From the NCBI RefSeq assembly GCF_033118175.1, contig NW_026870889.1, forward strand, positions 2,418,001 to 2,482,000: a stretch of 64,000 nucleotides of DNA, in the 5' to 3' direction. The stretch comes from Dama dama (Eukaryota > Chordata > Mammalia > Artiodactyla > Cervidae). The notes beneath the pieces are model-generated. The model made no database searches. It was not told where the DNA came from and saw only the letters and a list, made by a program, of their open reading frames with translations. Of this stretch, positions 1-9,476 are shown one piece after another. Both the position numbers and the translations under genes were made by a program. Every line of letters starts with the position of its first letter. Position 1 is the stretch's first letter.

Positions 1-170
1 GTGAGAAAAGCACTTCGGGGTGGTGTTCTCTCAGGGACCATGGAGGACCTCCCCGGCTGCCCTCAAAGGCCGGTTTGCAAGCATACCCACTCGCTGTTCC
101 CGCCAGGCACACACAATGTTCCAAAACCCCGGAGAAAAGCGCTTCGGGGTGGTGGTCTCTCCGGGCCCCT
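1..170 (+). repeat. Tail of a 129 bp module array (left part outside window)
   Basis: The window opens inside the last two modules of a short-repeat array. A partial module occupies 1-41 and a full 129 bp module occupies 42-170, after which gcccctgagcc begins the 553 bp segment. The stretch matches the end of the array at 17713-17882 with a few substitutions and no length change. It carries the exit signature seen at the end of several arrays: gtgagaaaag, then ctcagggaccatggagg, cccccaaagg (here ccctcaaagg) and cacacaatgttccaaaacc. The array's full length cannot be known from this window. Confidence 0.9.
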
Positions 171-3100
171 GCCCCTGAGCCTGGGGGCCAGGCAGGGGAT
201 CCACAGTCCCAGGCCAAGGCAGAACCACATGCACACGTCTGTTCCTGCCCCCTCCACCGGCTGAGAGCTGGGGGGAGCCAGAGTCTGTCAGGCAGCTGCT
301 GGGCTGGCCGCCTGTGTGGGAAGGGGCAGAGCCGACCTAGGGGCAAGTTGGGCCTCTTGCTCTCCCTGCTGCCCTGAGGCTGCTGGGCCAAAGAGGTCTT
401 GGGCATCCAGCCCCTTGCTGGTCCCTTCCCTCTGACGAGGCCCTCTGAGCTCCAGCACCTTGCAGTGTGGAGACAGCCCCTGCCAGCAACCTCCTCTCCA
501 AGGAGGCCTCAACCGAGGCCTAGGCCCAGGGGAAAGGCACCAGCGGAGATGAGCCAGTGGAGGCGCCCGGGCATGTCTGGACCCAGTCCCCGCAGCCTGC
601 CCCTTGGTGGGGCAGTACCCCCGGAGGCCAGGAAGGTCTGGGCAAGGCTGCGAGGGGCAGGGGCCCTGCTGGGTCGTGCGCCTGGCCTGTGGGGCGTCTG
701 AGCACAACCGGCACTCTCCCGCTGGAAGACCTCCCCGTCTGCCTCCAAAGGCCGGTTTGCAAGCACTCCCGCCCGCTGTTCCCGCCAGGCACGCACAATG
801 CTCCCAAGCCCGGGAGAAAAGCGCTTCGGGGTGGTGCTCTCTCCGGGCCCTTGCCCCTGAGCCTGGGGGCCAGGCAGTTGGAACACACTCCCAGGCCAAG
901 GCAGAACGACATGCACACGTCTGTTCCTGCCCCCTACACCGGCAGAGAGCTCGGGGGAGCCAGAGACTGCCAGGCTGCTGCTGGGCTGGCTGCCTGTGTG
1001 GGACGGGGCAGAGCCGACCTAGGGGCAAGTTGGGCCTCTTGCTCTCCCTGCTGCCCTGAGGCTGCTGGGTCAAAGAGGTCTTGGGTATCCAGCCCTTTGC
1101 TGGTCCCTTCCCTCTGACGAGGCCCTCTGAGCTCCAGCACCTTGCAGTGTGGAGACAGCCCCTGCCAGCAACCTCCTCTCCAAAGAGGCCTCAACCGAGG
1201 CCTACGCCCAGGGGAAAGGCACCAGCAGGGATGATCCTGGGGAGGCGCACGGACATGTCTGGACCCAGTCCCCGCAGCCTGCCCCTTGGTGGGGCAGTAC
1301 CCCCGGAGGCCAGGAAGGTCTGGGCAAGGCTGGCCAGGGGCAGGGTCCCTGCTGGGTCCTGCCCCTGGCCTGTGAGGCCTCTGAGCACAACCGGCCCTCT
1401 CCCACTGGAAGACCTCCCCAGCTGCCTCCAAAGTCCTGTTTGCAAACACTCCCGCCCGCTGTTCACGCCAGGCTCGCACAATGCTCCCAAGCCCGGGAGA
1501 AAAGCGCTTCGGGGTGGTGCTCTCTCCGGGCCCTTGCCCCTGAGCCTGGGGGCCAGGCAGTGGGTCCACACTCCCAGACCAAGGCAGAACCACATGCACA
1601 CGTCTGTTCCTGACCCCTGCACCGGCAGAGAGCTCTGGGGAGCCAGAGTCTGTCAGGCAGGTGCTGGGCTGGCCGCCTGTGTGGGAAGGGGCAGAGCCGA
1701 CCTAGGGGCAAGTTGGGCCTCTTCCTCTCCCTGCTGCCCTGAGGCTGCTGGGCCAAAGAGGTCTTGGGCATCCAGCCCCTTGCTGGTCCCTTCCCTCTGA
1801 CGAGGCCCTCTGAGCTCCAGCACCTTGCAGTGTGGAGACAGCCCCTGCCAGCAACCTCCTCTCCAATGAGGCCTCAACCGAGGCCTAGGCCCAGGGGAAA
1901 GGCACCAGCGGGGATGAGCCTGGGGAGGCGCCCGGGCATGTCTGGAGCCAGCCCCGCAGCCTGCCCCTTGGTGGGGCAGTACCCCCGGAGGCCAAGAAGG
2001 TCTGTGCAAGGCTGCCAGGGGCAGGGACAGCGCTGGGTCCTGCCCCTGGCCTGTGGGACGTCTGAGCACAACCGGCACTCTCCCGCTGGAAGACCTCCCC
2101 GTCTGCCTCCAAAGGCCGGTTTGCAAGCACTCCCGCCCGCTGTTCCCGCCAGGCACGCACAATGCTCCCAAGCCCGGGAGAAAAGCGCTTCGGGGTGGTG
2201 CTCTCTCCGGGCCCTTGCCCCTGAGCCTGGGGGCCAGGCAGGGGATCCACAGTCCCAGGCCAAGGCACAACAACATGCACACGTCTGTTCCTGCCCCCTC
2301 CACCGGCAGAGAGCTGGGGGGAGCCAGAGTCTGTCAGGCAGCTGCTGGGCTGGCCGCCTGTGTGGGAAGGGGCAGAGCCGACCTAGGGGCAAGTTGGGCC
2401 TCTTGCTCTCCCTGCTGCCCTGAGGCTGCTGGGCCAAAGAGGTCTTGGGCATCCAGCCCCTTGCTGGTCCCTTCCCTCTGACGAGGCCCTCTGAGCTCCA
2501 GCACCTTGCAGTGTGGAGACAGCCCCTGCCAGCAACCTCCTCTCCAAGGAGGCCTCAACCGAGGCCTAGGCACAGGGGAAAGGCACCAGCGGGGATGAGC
2601 CAGTGGAGGCGCACGGGCATATCAGGACCCAGTCCCTGCAGCCTGCCCCTTGGTGGGGCAGTACCCCCGGAGGCCAGGAAGGTCTGGGCAAGGCTGGCCA
2701 GGGGCAGGGTCCCTGCTGGGTCCTGCCCCTGGCCTGTGGGGCCTCTGAGCACAACCGGCCCTCTCCCACTGGAAGACCTCCCCGGCTGCCTCCAAAGGCG
2801 GGTTTGCCAACACTCCCGCCCGCTGTTCCCGCCAGGCACGCACAACGCTCCCAAGGCCAGGAGAAAAGCGCTTCGGGGTGTTGCTCTCTCCGGGCCCTTG
2901 CCCCTGAGCCTGGGGTCCAGGCAGTGGGTCCACACTCCCAGACCAAGGCAGAACCACATGCACACGTCTCTTCCTGACCCCTGCACCGGCAGAGAGCTCG
3001 GGGGAGCCAGAGTCTGTCAGGCAGCTGCTGGGTTGGCTGCCTGTGTGGGAAGGGGCAGAGCCGACCTAGGGGCAAGTTGGGCCTCTTGCTCTCACTGCTG

Positions 3101-4142
3101 CCCTGAGGCTGCTGGGCCAAAGAGGTCTTGGGCATCCAGCCCCTTGCTGGTCCCTTCCCGCTGACGAGGCCCTCTGAGCTCCAGCACCTTGCAGTGTGGA
3201 GACAGCCCCTGCCAGCAATCTCCTCTCCAAGGAGGCCTCAACCGAGGCCTAGGCCCAGGGGAAAGGCACCAGCGGGGATGAGCCTGGGGAGGCGCCCGGG
3301 CATCTCTGGACCCAGGCCCCGCAGCCTGCCCCTTAGTGGGGCAGTACCCCCGGAGGCCAGGAAGGTCTGGGCAAGGCTGGCCAGGGGCAGGGGCCCTGCT
3401 GCGTCCTGCCCCTGGCCTGTGGGGCCTCTGAGCACAACCGGCCCTCTCCCACTGGAAGACCTCCCCGGCTGCCTCCAAGGCCGGTTTGCAAGCGCTCCCG
3501 CCCACTGTTCCCAGCAGGCGTGCACAATGCTCCCAAGCCCGGGAGAAAAGCGCTTCAGGGTGGTGCTCTCTCCGGGCCCTTGCCCCTGAGCCTGGGGGCA
3601 AGGCAGGGTGTCCACACTCCCAGGACAAGGCAGAACCACATGCACACGTCTGATCTGCCCCCTGCACCGGCAGAGAGCTCGGGGGAGCCAGAGTCTGTCA
3701 GGCAGCTCCTGGGCTGTCCGCCTGTGTGGGAAGGGGCAGAGCCGACCTAGGGGCAAGTTGGGCCTCTTGCTCTCCCTGCTGCCCTGAGGCTGCTGGGCCA
3801 AAGAGGTCTTGGGCATCCAGCCCCTTGCTGGTCCCTTCCCTCTGACGAGGCCCTCTGAGCTCCAGCACCTTTCAGTGTGGAGACAGCCCCTGCCAGCAAC
3901 CTCCTCTCCAAGGAGGCCTCAACCGAGGCCTAGGCCCAGGGGAAAGGCACCACCGGGGATGAGCCTGGGGAGGCGCCCGGGCATGTCTGGACCCAGTCCC
4001 CGCAGCCTGCCCCTTGGTGGGGCAGTACCCCCGGAGGCCAGGAAGGTCTGGGCAAGGCTGCCAGGGGCAGGGACACTGCTGGGTCCTGCCCCTGGCCTGT
4101 GGGGCGTCTGAGCACAACCGGCACTCTCCCGCTGGAAGACCT

Positions 4143-4159
4143 CCCCGTCTGCCTCGAAA
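4143..4159 (-). other. CENP-B box core match (site 1)
   Basis: On the minus strand the 17-mer TTTCGAGGCAGACGGGG fits the published core consensus nTTCGnnnnAnnCGGGn at all nine fixed positions. It arises because this unit has gtctgcctcgaaagg where most have ggctgcctccaaagg. The flexible positions differ from the classical human box. A match to nine fixed bases could occur by chance in a window this size, so binding is not claimed. Confidence 0.45.
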
Positions 4160-5263
4160 GGCCGGTTTGCAAGCACTCCCGCCCGCTGTTCCCGCCAGGC
4201 ACGCACAATGCTCCCAAGCCCGGGAGAAAAGCGCTTCGGGGTGGTGCTCTCTCCGGGCCCTTGCCCCTGAGCCTGGGGGCAAGGCATGGGGAACACACTC
4301 CCAGGCCAAGGCAGAACCACATGCCCACGTCTGATCCTGTCCCCTGCACCGGCAGAGAGCTTGGGGGAGCCAGAGTCTGTCAGGCAGCTGCTGGGTTGGC
4401 CGCCTGTGAGGGAAGGGGCAGAGCCGCCCTAGGGGCAAGTTGGGCCTCTTGCTCTCCCTGCTGCCCTGAGGCTGCTGGGCCAAAGACGTCTTGGGCATCC
4501 AGCCCCTTACTGGTCCCTTCCCTCTGACGAGGCCCTCTGAGCTCCAGCACCTTGCAGTGTGGAGACAGCCCCTGCCAGCAACCTCCTCTCCAAGGAGGCC
4601 TCAACCGAGGCCTAGGCCCAGGGGAAAGGCACCAGCGGGGATGAGCCAGGGGAGGCGCCCGAGCATGTCTGGACCCAGTCCCCGCAGCCTGCCCCTTGGT
4701 GGGGCAGTACCCCCGGAGGCCAGGAAGGTCTGGGTAAGACTGGCCAGGGGCAGGGGCCCTGCTGGGTCCTGCCCCTGGCCTGTGGGGCCTCTGAGCACAA
4801 CCGGCCCTCTCCCACTGGAAGACCTCCCCGGCTGCCTCCAAAGGCCGGTTTGCAAGCGCTCCCGGCCACTGTTACCAGCAGGCGGGCACAATGCTCCTAA
4901 GCCCGGAAGAAAAGCGCTTCAGGGTGGTGGTCTCTCCGGGCCCTTGCCCCTGAGCCTGGGGGCAAGGCAGGGTGTCCACACTCCCAGGCCAAGGCAGAAC
5001 CACATGCACACGTCTGACCTGCCCCCTGCACCGGCAGAGAGCTCGGGGGAGCCAGAGTCTGTCAGGCAGCTGCTGGGCTGGCCGCCTGTGTGGGAAGTGG
5101 CAGAGCCGACCTAGGGGCAAGTTGGGCCTCTTGCTCTCCCTGCTGCCCTGAGGCTGCTGGGCCAAAGAGGTCTTGGGCATCCAGCCCCTTGCTGGTCCCT
5201 TCCCTCTGACGAGGCCCTCTGAGCTCCAGCACCTTGCAGTGTGGAGACAGCCCCTGCCAGCAG

Positions 5264-5295
5264 CCTCCTCTCCAAGGAGGCCTCAACCGAGGCCT
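5264..5295. other. Two overlapping hairpin-forming sequences in the 682 bp unit
   Basis: CCTCCT (5264-5269) pairs with AGGAGG (5275-5280) around a 5-base loop. Overlapping it, AGGCCTC (5278-5284) pairs with GAGGCCT (5289-5295) around the loop AACC. The two stems share the bases AGG at 5278-5280 and so are mutually exclusive. The motif recurs in nearly all units, with occasional breaks such as tccaatgagg at about 1864 and ccaagaggcctaaacc at about 61502. No function is assigned. Confidence 0.6.
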
Positions 5296-5423
5296 AGGCC
5301 CAGGGGAAAGGCACCAGCGGGGATGAGCCTGGGGAGGCGCCCGGGCATGTCTGGACCCAGTCCCCGCAGCCTGCCCCTTGGTGGGGCAGTACCCCCGGAG
5401 GCCAGGAAGGTCTGGGCAAGGCT

Positions 5424-5462
5424 GGCCAGGGGCAGGGGCCCTGCTGGGTCCTGCCCCTGGCC
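5424..5462. other. Conserved 13 bp perfect inverted repeat in the 682 bp unit
   Basis: The arms GGCCAGGGGCAGG (5424-5436) and CCTGCCCCTGGCC (5450-5462) are perfect reverse complements around a 13-base loop. The same arrangement is present in most units. A common subfamily with ggctgccagggg and cagggacactgctggg shortens the left arm and loop by one base but keeps most of the pairing. It could form a cruciform in DNA or a hairpin in a transcript. No poly-T follows, so it is not a bacterial-type terminator. A role is not known; the observation is the symmetry and its conservation. Confidence 0.75.
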
Positions 5463-5498
5463 TGTGGGGTCTCTGAGCACAACCGGCCCTCTCCCACT

Positions 5499-5627
5499 GG
5501 AAGAACTCCCCGGCTGCCTCCAAAGGCCAGTTTGCCAACACTCCCGCCCGCTGTTCCCGCCAGGCACGCACAATGCTCCCAAGCCCGGGAGAAAAGCGCT
5601 TCGGGGTGGTGGTCTCTCCGGGCCCTT
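5499..5627 (+). repeat. Representative single 129 bp module within a 682 bp unit
   Basis: This is the lone module copy of one large unit. It runs from ggaagaactcccc to ggcccttg, is 129 bp long, and is collinear with every module in the short arrays. Key shared words in order are ctgcctccaaaggcc, gtttgc, cgctgttcccgcc, cacaatgctcccaagcccg, gagaaaagcgcttcgggg and tctctccgggccctt. In the arrays the next base after ccctt is again ggaagacc. Here it is gcccctgagcc, the start of the 553 bp segment. That switch is what defines the boundary between the two repeats. Confidence 0.9.
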
Positions 5628-8600
5628 GCCCCTGAGCCTGGGGGCCAGGCAGTTGGTCCACACTCCCAGACCAAGGCACAACAACATGCACACGTCTGTT
5701 CCTGCCCCCTCCACCGGCAGAGAGCTGGGGGGAGCCAGAGTCTGTCAGGCAGCTGCTGGGCTGGCCGCCTGTGTGGGAAGGGGCAGAGCCGACCTAGGGG
5801 CAAGTTGGGCCTCTTGCTCTCCCTGCTGCCCTGAGGCTGCTGGGCCAAAGAGGTCTTGGGCATCCAGCCCCTTGCTGGTCCCTTCCCTCTGACGAGGCCC
5901 TCTGAGCTCCAGCACCTTGCAGTGTGGAGACAGCCCCTGCCAGCAACCTCCTCTCCAAGGAGGCCTCAACCGAGGCCTAGGCCCAGGGGAAAGGCACCAG
6001 CGGGGATGAGCCTGGGGAGGTGCCCAGGCATGTCTGGACCCAGTCCCCGCAGCCTGCCCCTTGGTGGGGCAGTACCCCCGGAGGCCAGGAAGGTCTGGGC
6101 AAGGCTGGCCAGGGGCAGGGGCCCTGCTGGGTCCTGCCCATGGCCTGTGGGGCCTCTGAGCACAACCGGCCCTCTCCCACTGGAAGAACTCCCCGGCTGA
6201 CTCCAAGGGCCAGTTTGCCAACACTTCCGCCCGCTGTTCCCGCCAGGCACGCACAATGCTCCCAAGCCCGGGAGAAAAGCACTTCGGGGTGGTGCTCTCC
6301 TCGGGCCCTTGCCCCTGAGCCTGGGGGCCAGGCAGTTGGTCCACACTCCCAGACCAAGGCAGAACCACATGCACACGTCTGTTCCTGACCCCTGCACCGG
6401 CAGAGAGCTCGGGGGAGCCAGAGTCTGTCAGGCAGCTGCTGGGCTGGCCGCCTGTGTGGGAAGGGGCAGAGCCGACCTAGGGGCAAGTTGGGCCTCTTGC
6501 TCTCCCTGCTGCCCTGAGGCTGCTGGGCCAAAGAGGTCTTGGGCATCCAGCCCCTTGCTGGTCCCTTCCCTCTGACGAGGCCCTCTGAGCTCTAGCACCT
6601 TGCAGTGTGGAGACAGCCCCTGGCAGCAACATCCTCTCCAAGGAGGCCTCAACCGAGGCCTAGGCCCAGGGGAAAGGCACCAGCGGGGATGAGCCTGGGG
6701 AGGCGCCCGGGCATGTCTGGACCCAGTCCCCGCAGCCTGCCCCTTGGTGGGGCAGTACCCCCGGAGGCCAGGAAGATCTGGGCAAGGCTGGCCAGGGGCA
6801 GGGGCCCTGCTGGGTCCTCCCCATGGCCTGTGGGGCCTCTGAGCACAACCGGCCCTCTCCCACTGGAAGACCTCCCCGGCTGCCTCCAAAGGCCAGTTTG
6901 CCAACACTCCTGCCCGCTCTTCCCGCCAGGCACGCACAATGCTCCCAAGCCCGGGAGAAAAGCGCTTCGGGGTGGTGCTCTCTCCGGGCCCTTGCCCCTG
7001 AGCCTGTGGGCAAGGCAGTGGGAACACACTCCCAGACCAAGGCAGAAACACATGCACACGTCTGTTCCTGTCCCCTGCACCGGCAGAGAGCTCGGGGGAG
7101 CCAGAGTCTCTCAGGCAGGTCCTGGGCTGGCCGCCTGTGTGGGAAGGGGCAGAGCCGACCTAGGGGCAAGTTGGGCCTCTTGCTCTCCCTGCTGCCCTGA
7201 GGCTGCAGGGCCAAAGACGTCTTGGGCATCCAGCCCCTTACTGGTCCCTTCCCTCTGCCGAGGCCCTCTGAGCTCCAGCACCTTGCAGTGTGGAGACAGC
7301 CCCTGCCAGCAATCTCCTCTCCAAGGAGGCCTCAACCGAGGCCTAGGCACAGGGGAAAGGCACCAGCGGGGTTGAGCCAGGGGAGGCGCCCGGGCATGTC
7401 TGGACCCTGTCCCCGCAGCCTGCCCCTTGGTGGGGCAGTACCCCCGGAGGCCAGGAAGGTCTGGGCAAGGCTGGCCAGGGGCAGGGGCCCTGCTGGGTCC
7501 TGCCCCTGGCCTGTGGGGCCTCTGAGCACAACCGGCCCTCTCCCACTGGAAGACCTCCCCGGCTGCCTCCAAAGTCCTGTTTGCAAGCACTCCCGCCCAC
7601 TGTTCCCGCCAGGCGCGCACAATGCTCCGAAGCCCGGGAGAAAAGCGCTTCGGGGTGGTGGTCTCTCCGGGCCCTTGCCCCTGAGCCTGGGGGCCAGGCA
7701 GGGGATCCACAGTCCCAGGCCAAGGCACAACAACATGCACACGTCTGTTCCTGCCCCCTCCACCGGCAGAGAGCTGGGGGGAGCCAGAGTCTGTCAGGCA
7801 GCTGCTGGGCTGGCCGCCTGTGTGGGAAGGGGCAGAGCCGACCTAGGGGCAAGTTGGGCCTCTTGCTCTCCCTGCTGCCCTGAGGCTGCTGGGCCAAAGA
7901 GGTCTTGGGCATCCAGCCCCTTGCTGGTCCCTTCCCTCTGACGAGGCCCTCTGAGCTCCAGCACCTTGCAGTGTGGAGACAGCCCCTGCCAGCAACCTCC
8001 TCTCCAAGGAGGCCTCAACCGAGGCCTAGGCACAGGGGAAAGGCACCAGCGGGGATGAGCCAGTGGAGGCGCACGGGCATATCAGGACCCAGTCCCTGCA
8101 GCCTGCCCCTTGGTGGGGCAGTACCCCCGGAGGCCAGGAAGGTCTGGGCAAGGCTGGCCAGGGGCAGGGTCCCTGCTGGGTCCTGCCCCTGGCCTGTGGG
8201 GCCTCTGAGCACAACCGGCCCTCTCCCACTGGAAGACCTCCCCGGCTGACTCCAAAGGCGGGTTTGCCAACACTCCCGCCCGCTGTTCCGCCAGGCACGC
8301 ACAACGCTCCCAAGGCCAGGAGAAAAGCGCTTCGGGGTGTTGCTCTCTCCGGGCCCTTGCCCCTGAGCCTGGGGTCCAGGCAGTGGGTCCACACTCCCAG
8401 ACCAAGGCAGAACCACATACACACGTCTGTTCCTGACCCCTGCACCGGCAGAGAGCTCGGGGGAGCCAGAGTCTGTCAGGCAGCTGCTGGGTTGGCTGCC
8501 TGTGTGGGAAGGGGCAGAGCCGACCTAGGGGCAAGTTGGGCCTCTTGCTCTCCCTGCTGCCCTGAGGCTGCTGGGCCAAAGAGGTCTTGGGCATCCAGCC

Positions 8601-9476
8601 CCTTGCTGGTCCCTTCCCGCTGACGAGGCCCTCTGAGCTCCAGCACCTTGCAGTGTGGAGACAGCCCCTGCCAGCAACCTCCTCTCCAAGGAGGCATCAA
8701 CCGAGTCCTATGCCCAGGGGAAAGGCACCAGCGGGGATGAGCCTGGGGAGGCGCCCAGGCATGTCTGGACCCAGTCCCCGCAGCCTGCCCCTTGGTGGGG
8801 CAGTACCCCCGGAGGCCAGGAAGGTCTGGGCAAGGCTGGCCAGGGGCAGGGGACCTGCTGGGTCCTGCCCCTGGCCTGTGAGGCCTCTGAGCACAACCGG
8901 CCCTCTCCCACTGGAAGACCTCCACGGCTGCCTCCAAAGTCCTGTTTGCAAACACTCCCGCCCGCTGTTCACGCCAGGCTCGCACAATGCTCCCAAGCCC
9001 GTGAGGAAAGCGCTTCGGGGTGGTGCTCTCTCCGGGCCCTTGCCCCTGAGCCTGGGGGCAAGTCAGGGGGAACACACTCCCAGGCCAAGGCAGAACCTCA
9101 TGCCCACGTCTGTTCCTGTCCCCTGCACCGGCAGAGAGCTTGGGGGAGCCAGAGTCTGTCAGGCAGCTGCTGGGTTGGCCGCCTGTGTGGGAAGGGGCAG
9201 AGCCGCCCTAGGGGCAAGTTGGGCCTCTTGCTCTCCCTGCTGCCCTGAGGCTGCTGGGCCAAAGACGTCTTGGGCATCCAGCCCCTTACTGGTCCCTTCC
9301 CTCTGACGAGGCCCTCTGAGCTCCAGCACCTTGCAGTGTGGAGACAGCCCCTGCCAGCAACCTCCTCTCCAAGGAGGCCTCAACCGAGGCCTAGGCCCAG
9401 GGGAAAGGCACCAGCGGGGATGAGCCTGGGGAGGCGCCCGGGCATGTCTGGACCCAGGCCCCGCAGCCTGCCCCTT

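Larger units (their letters stand above)
4946..5627 (+). repeat. Representative 682 bp unit (553 bp segment plus 129 bp module)
   Basis: This copy is a reference for the large unit. The 553 bp segment runs 4946-5498 and begins gcccctgagcctggggg. The 129 bp module runs 5499-5627 and ends cgggccctt. Landmarks in order are the one-base length variant at cgtctgacctgcc (others have cgtctgttcctgcc), the conserved hairpin region at 5264-5295, an AvrII-type cctagg at 5293-5298, and the 13 bp inverted repeat at 5424-5462. I find no degenerate copies of the module within the 553 bp segment, so the two parts look unrelated in origin. Confidence 0.9.
1970..7660 (+). repeat. 11-unit higher-order repeat, copy 1 (7507 bp offset)
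   Basis: This stretch matches 9477-15167 at a constant offset of 7507 bp, which is 11 units. I could follow the correspondence through every unit by its private variants. The differences I noticed are single substitutions: the base after ggcat in the units at 3128 and 3809 versus their partners, and gaagatctggg at 6774 versus gaagatatggg at 14281. The left limit is near 1970, since upstream bases agree better with the copy at about 19680. The right limit is 7660, where gtggtggtctctccgg here faces gtggtgctctctccc at 15168. Near-identity over 5.7 kb implies recent amplification of the whole 11-unit block. Confidence 0.85.

Noticed and set aside
1..170. Promoter or TATA element at array borders
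   Set aside because: No TATA-like or initiator arrangement stands out, and the border sequence is simply the last module.
5424..5462. Rho-independent terminator
   Set aside because: The stem is strong but no T-run follows, and the same structure recurs every 682 bp in non-coding repeat DNA.
5336..5470. G-quadruplex motif from the G and C runs near ggggcagggg and ccccgcagcctgcccc
   Set aside because: By eye the runs of three or more G or C do not line up as four tracts with loops of seven or fewer. The nearest candidates fail on one loop, so no site is called without a proper motif scan.
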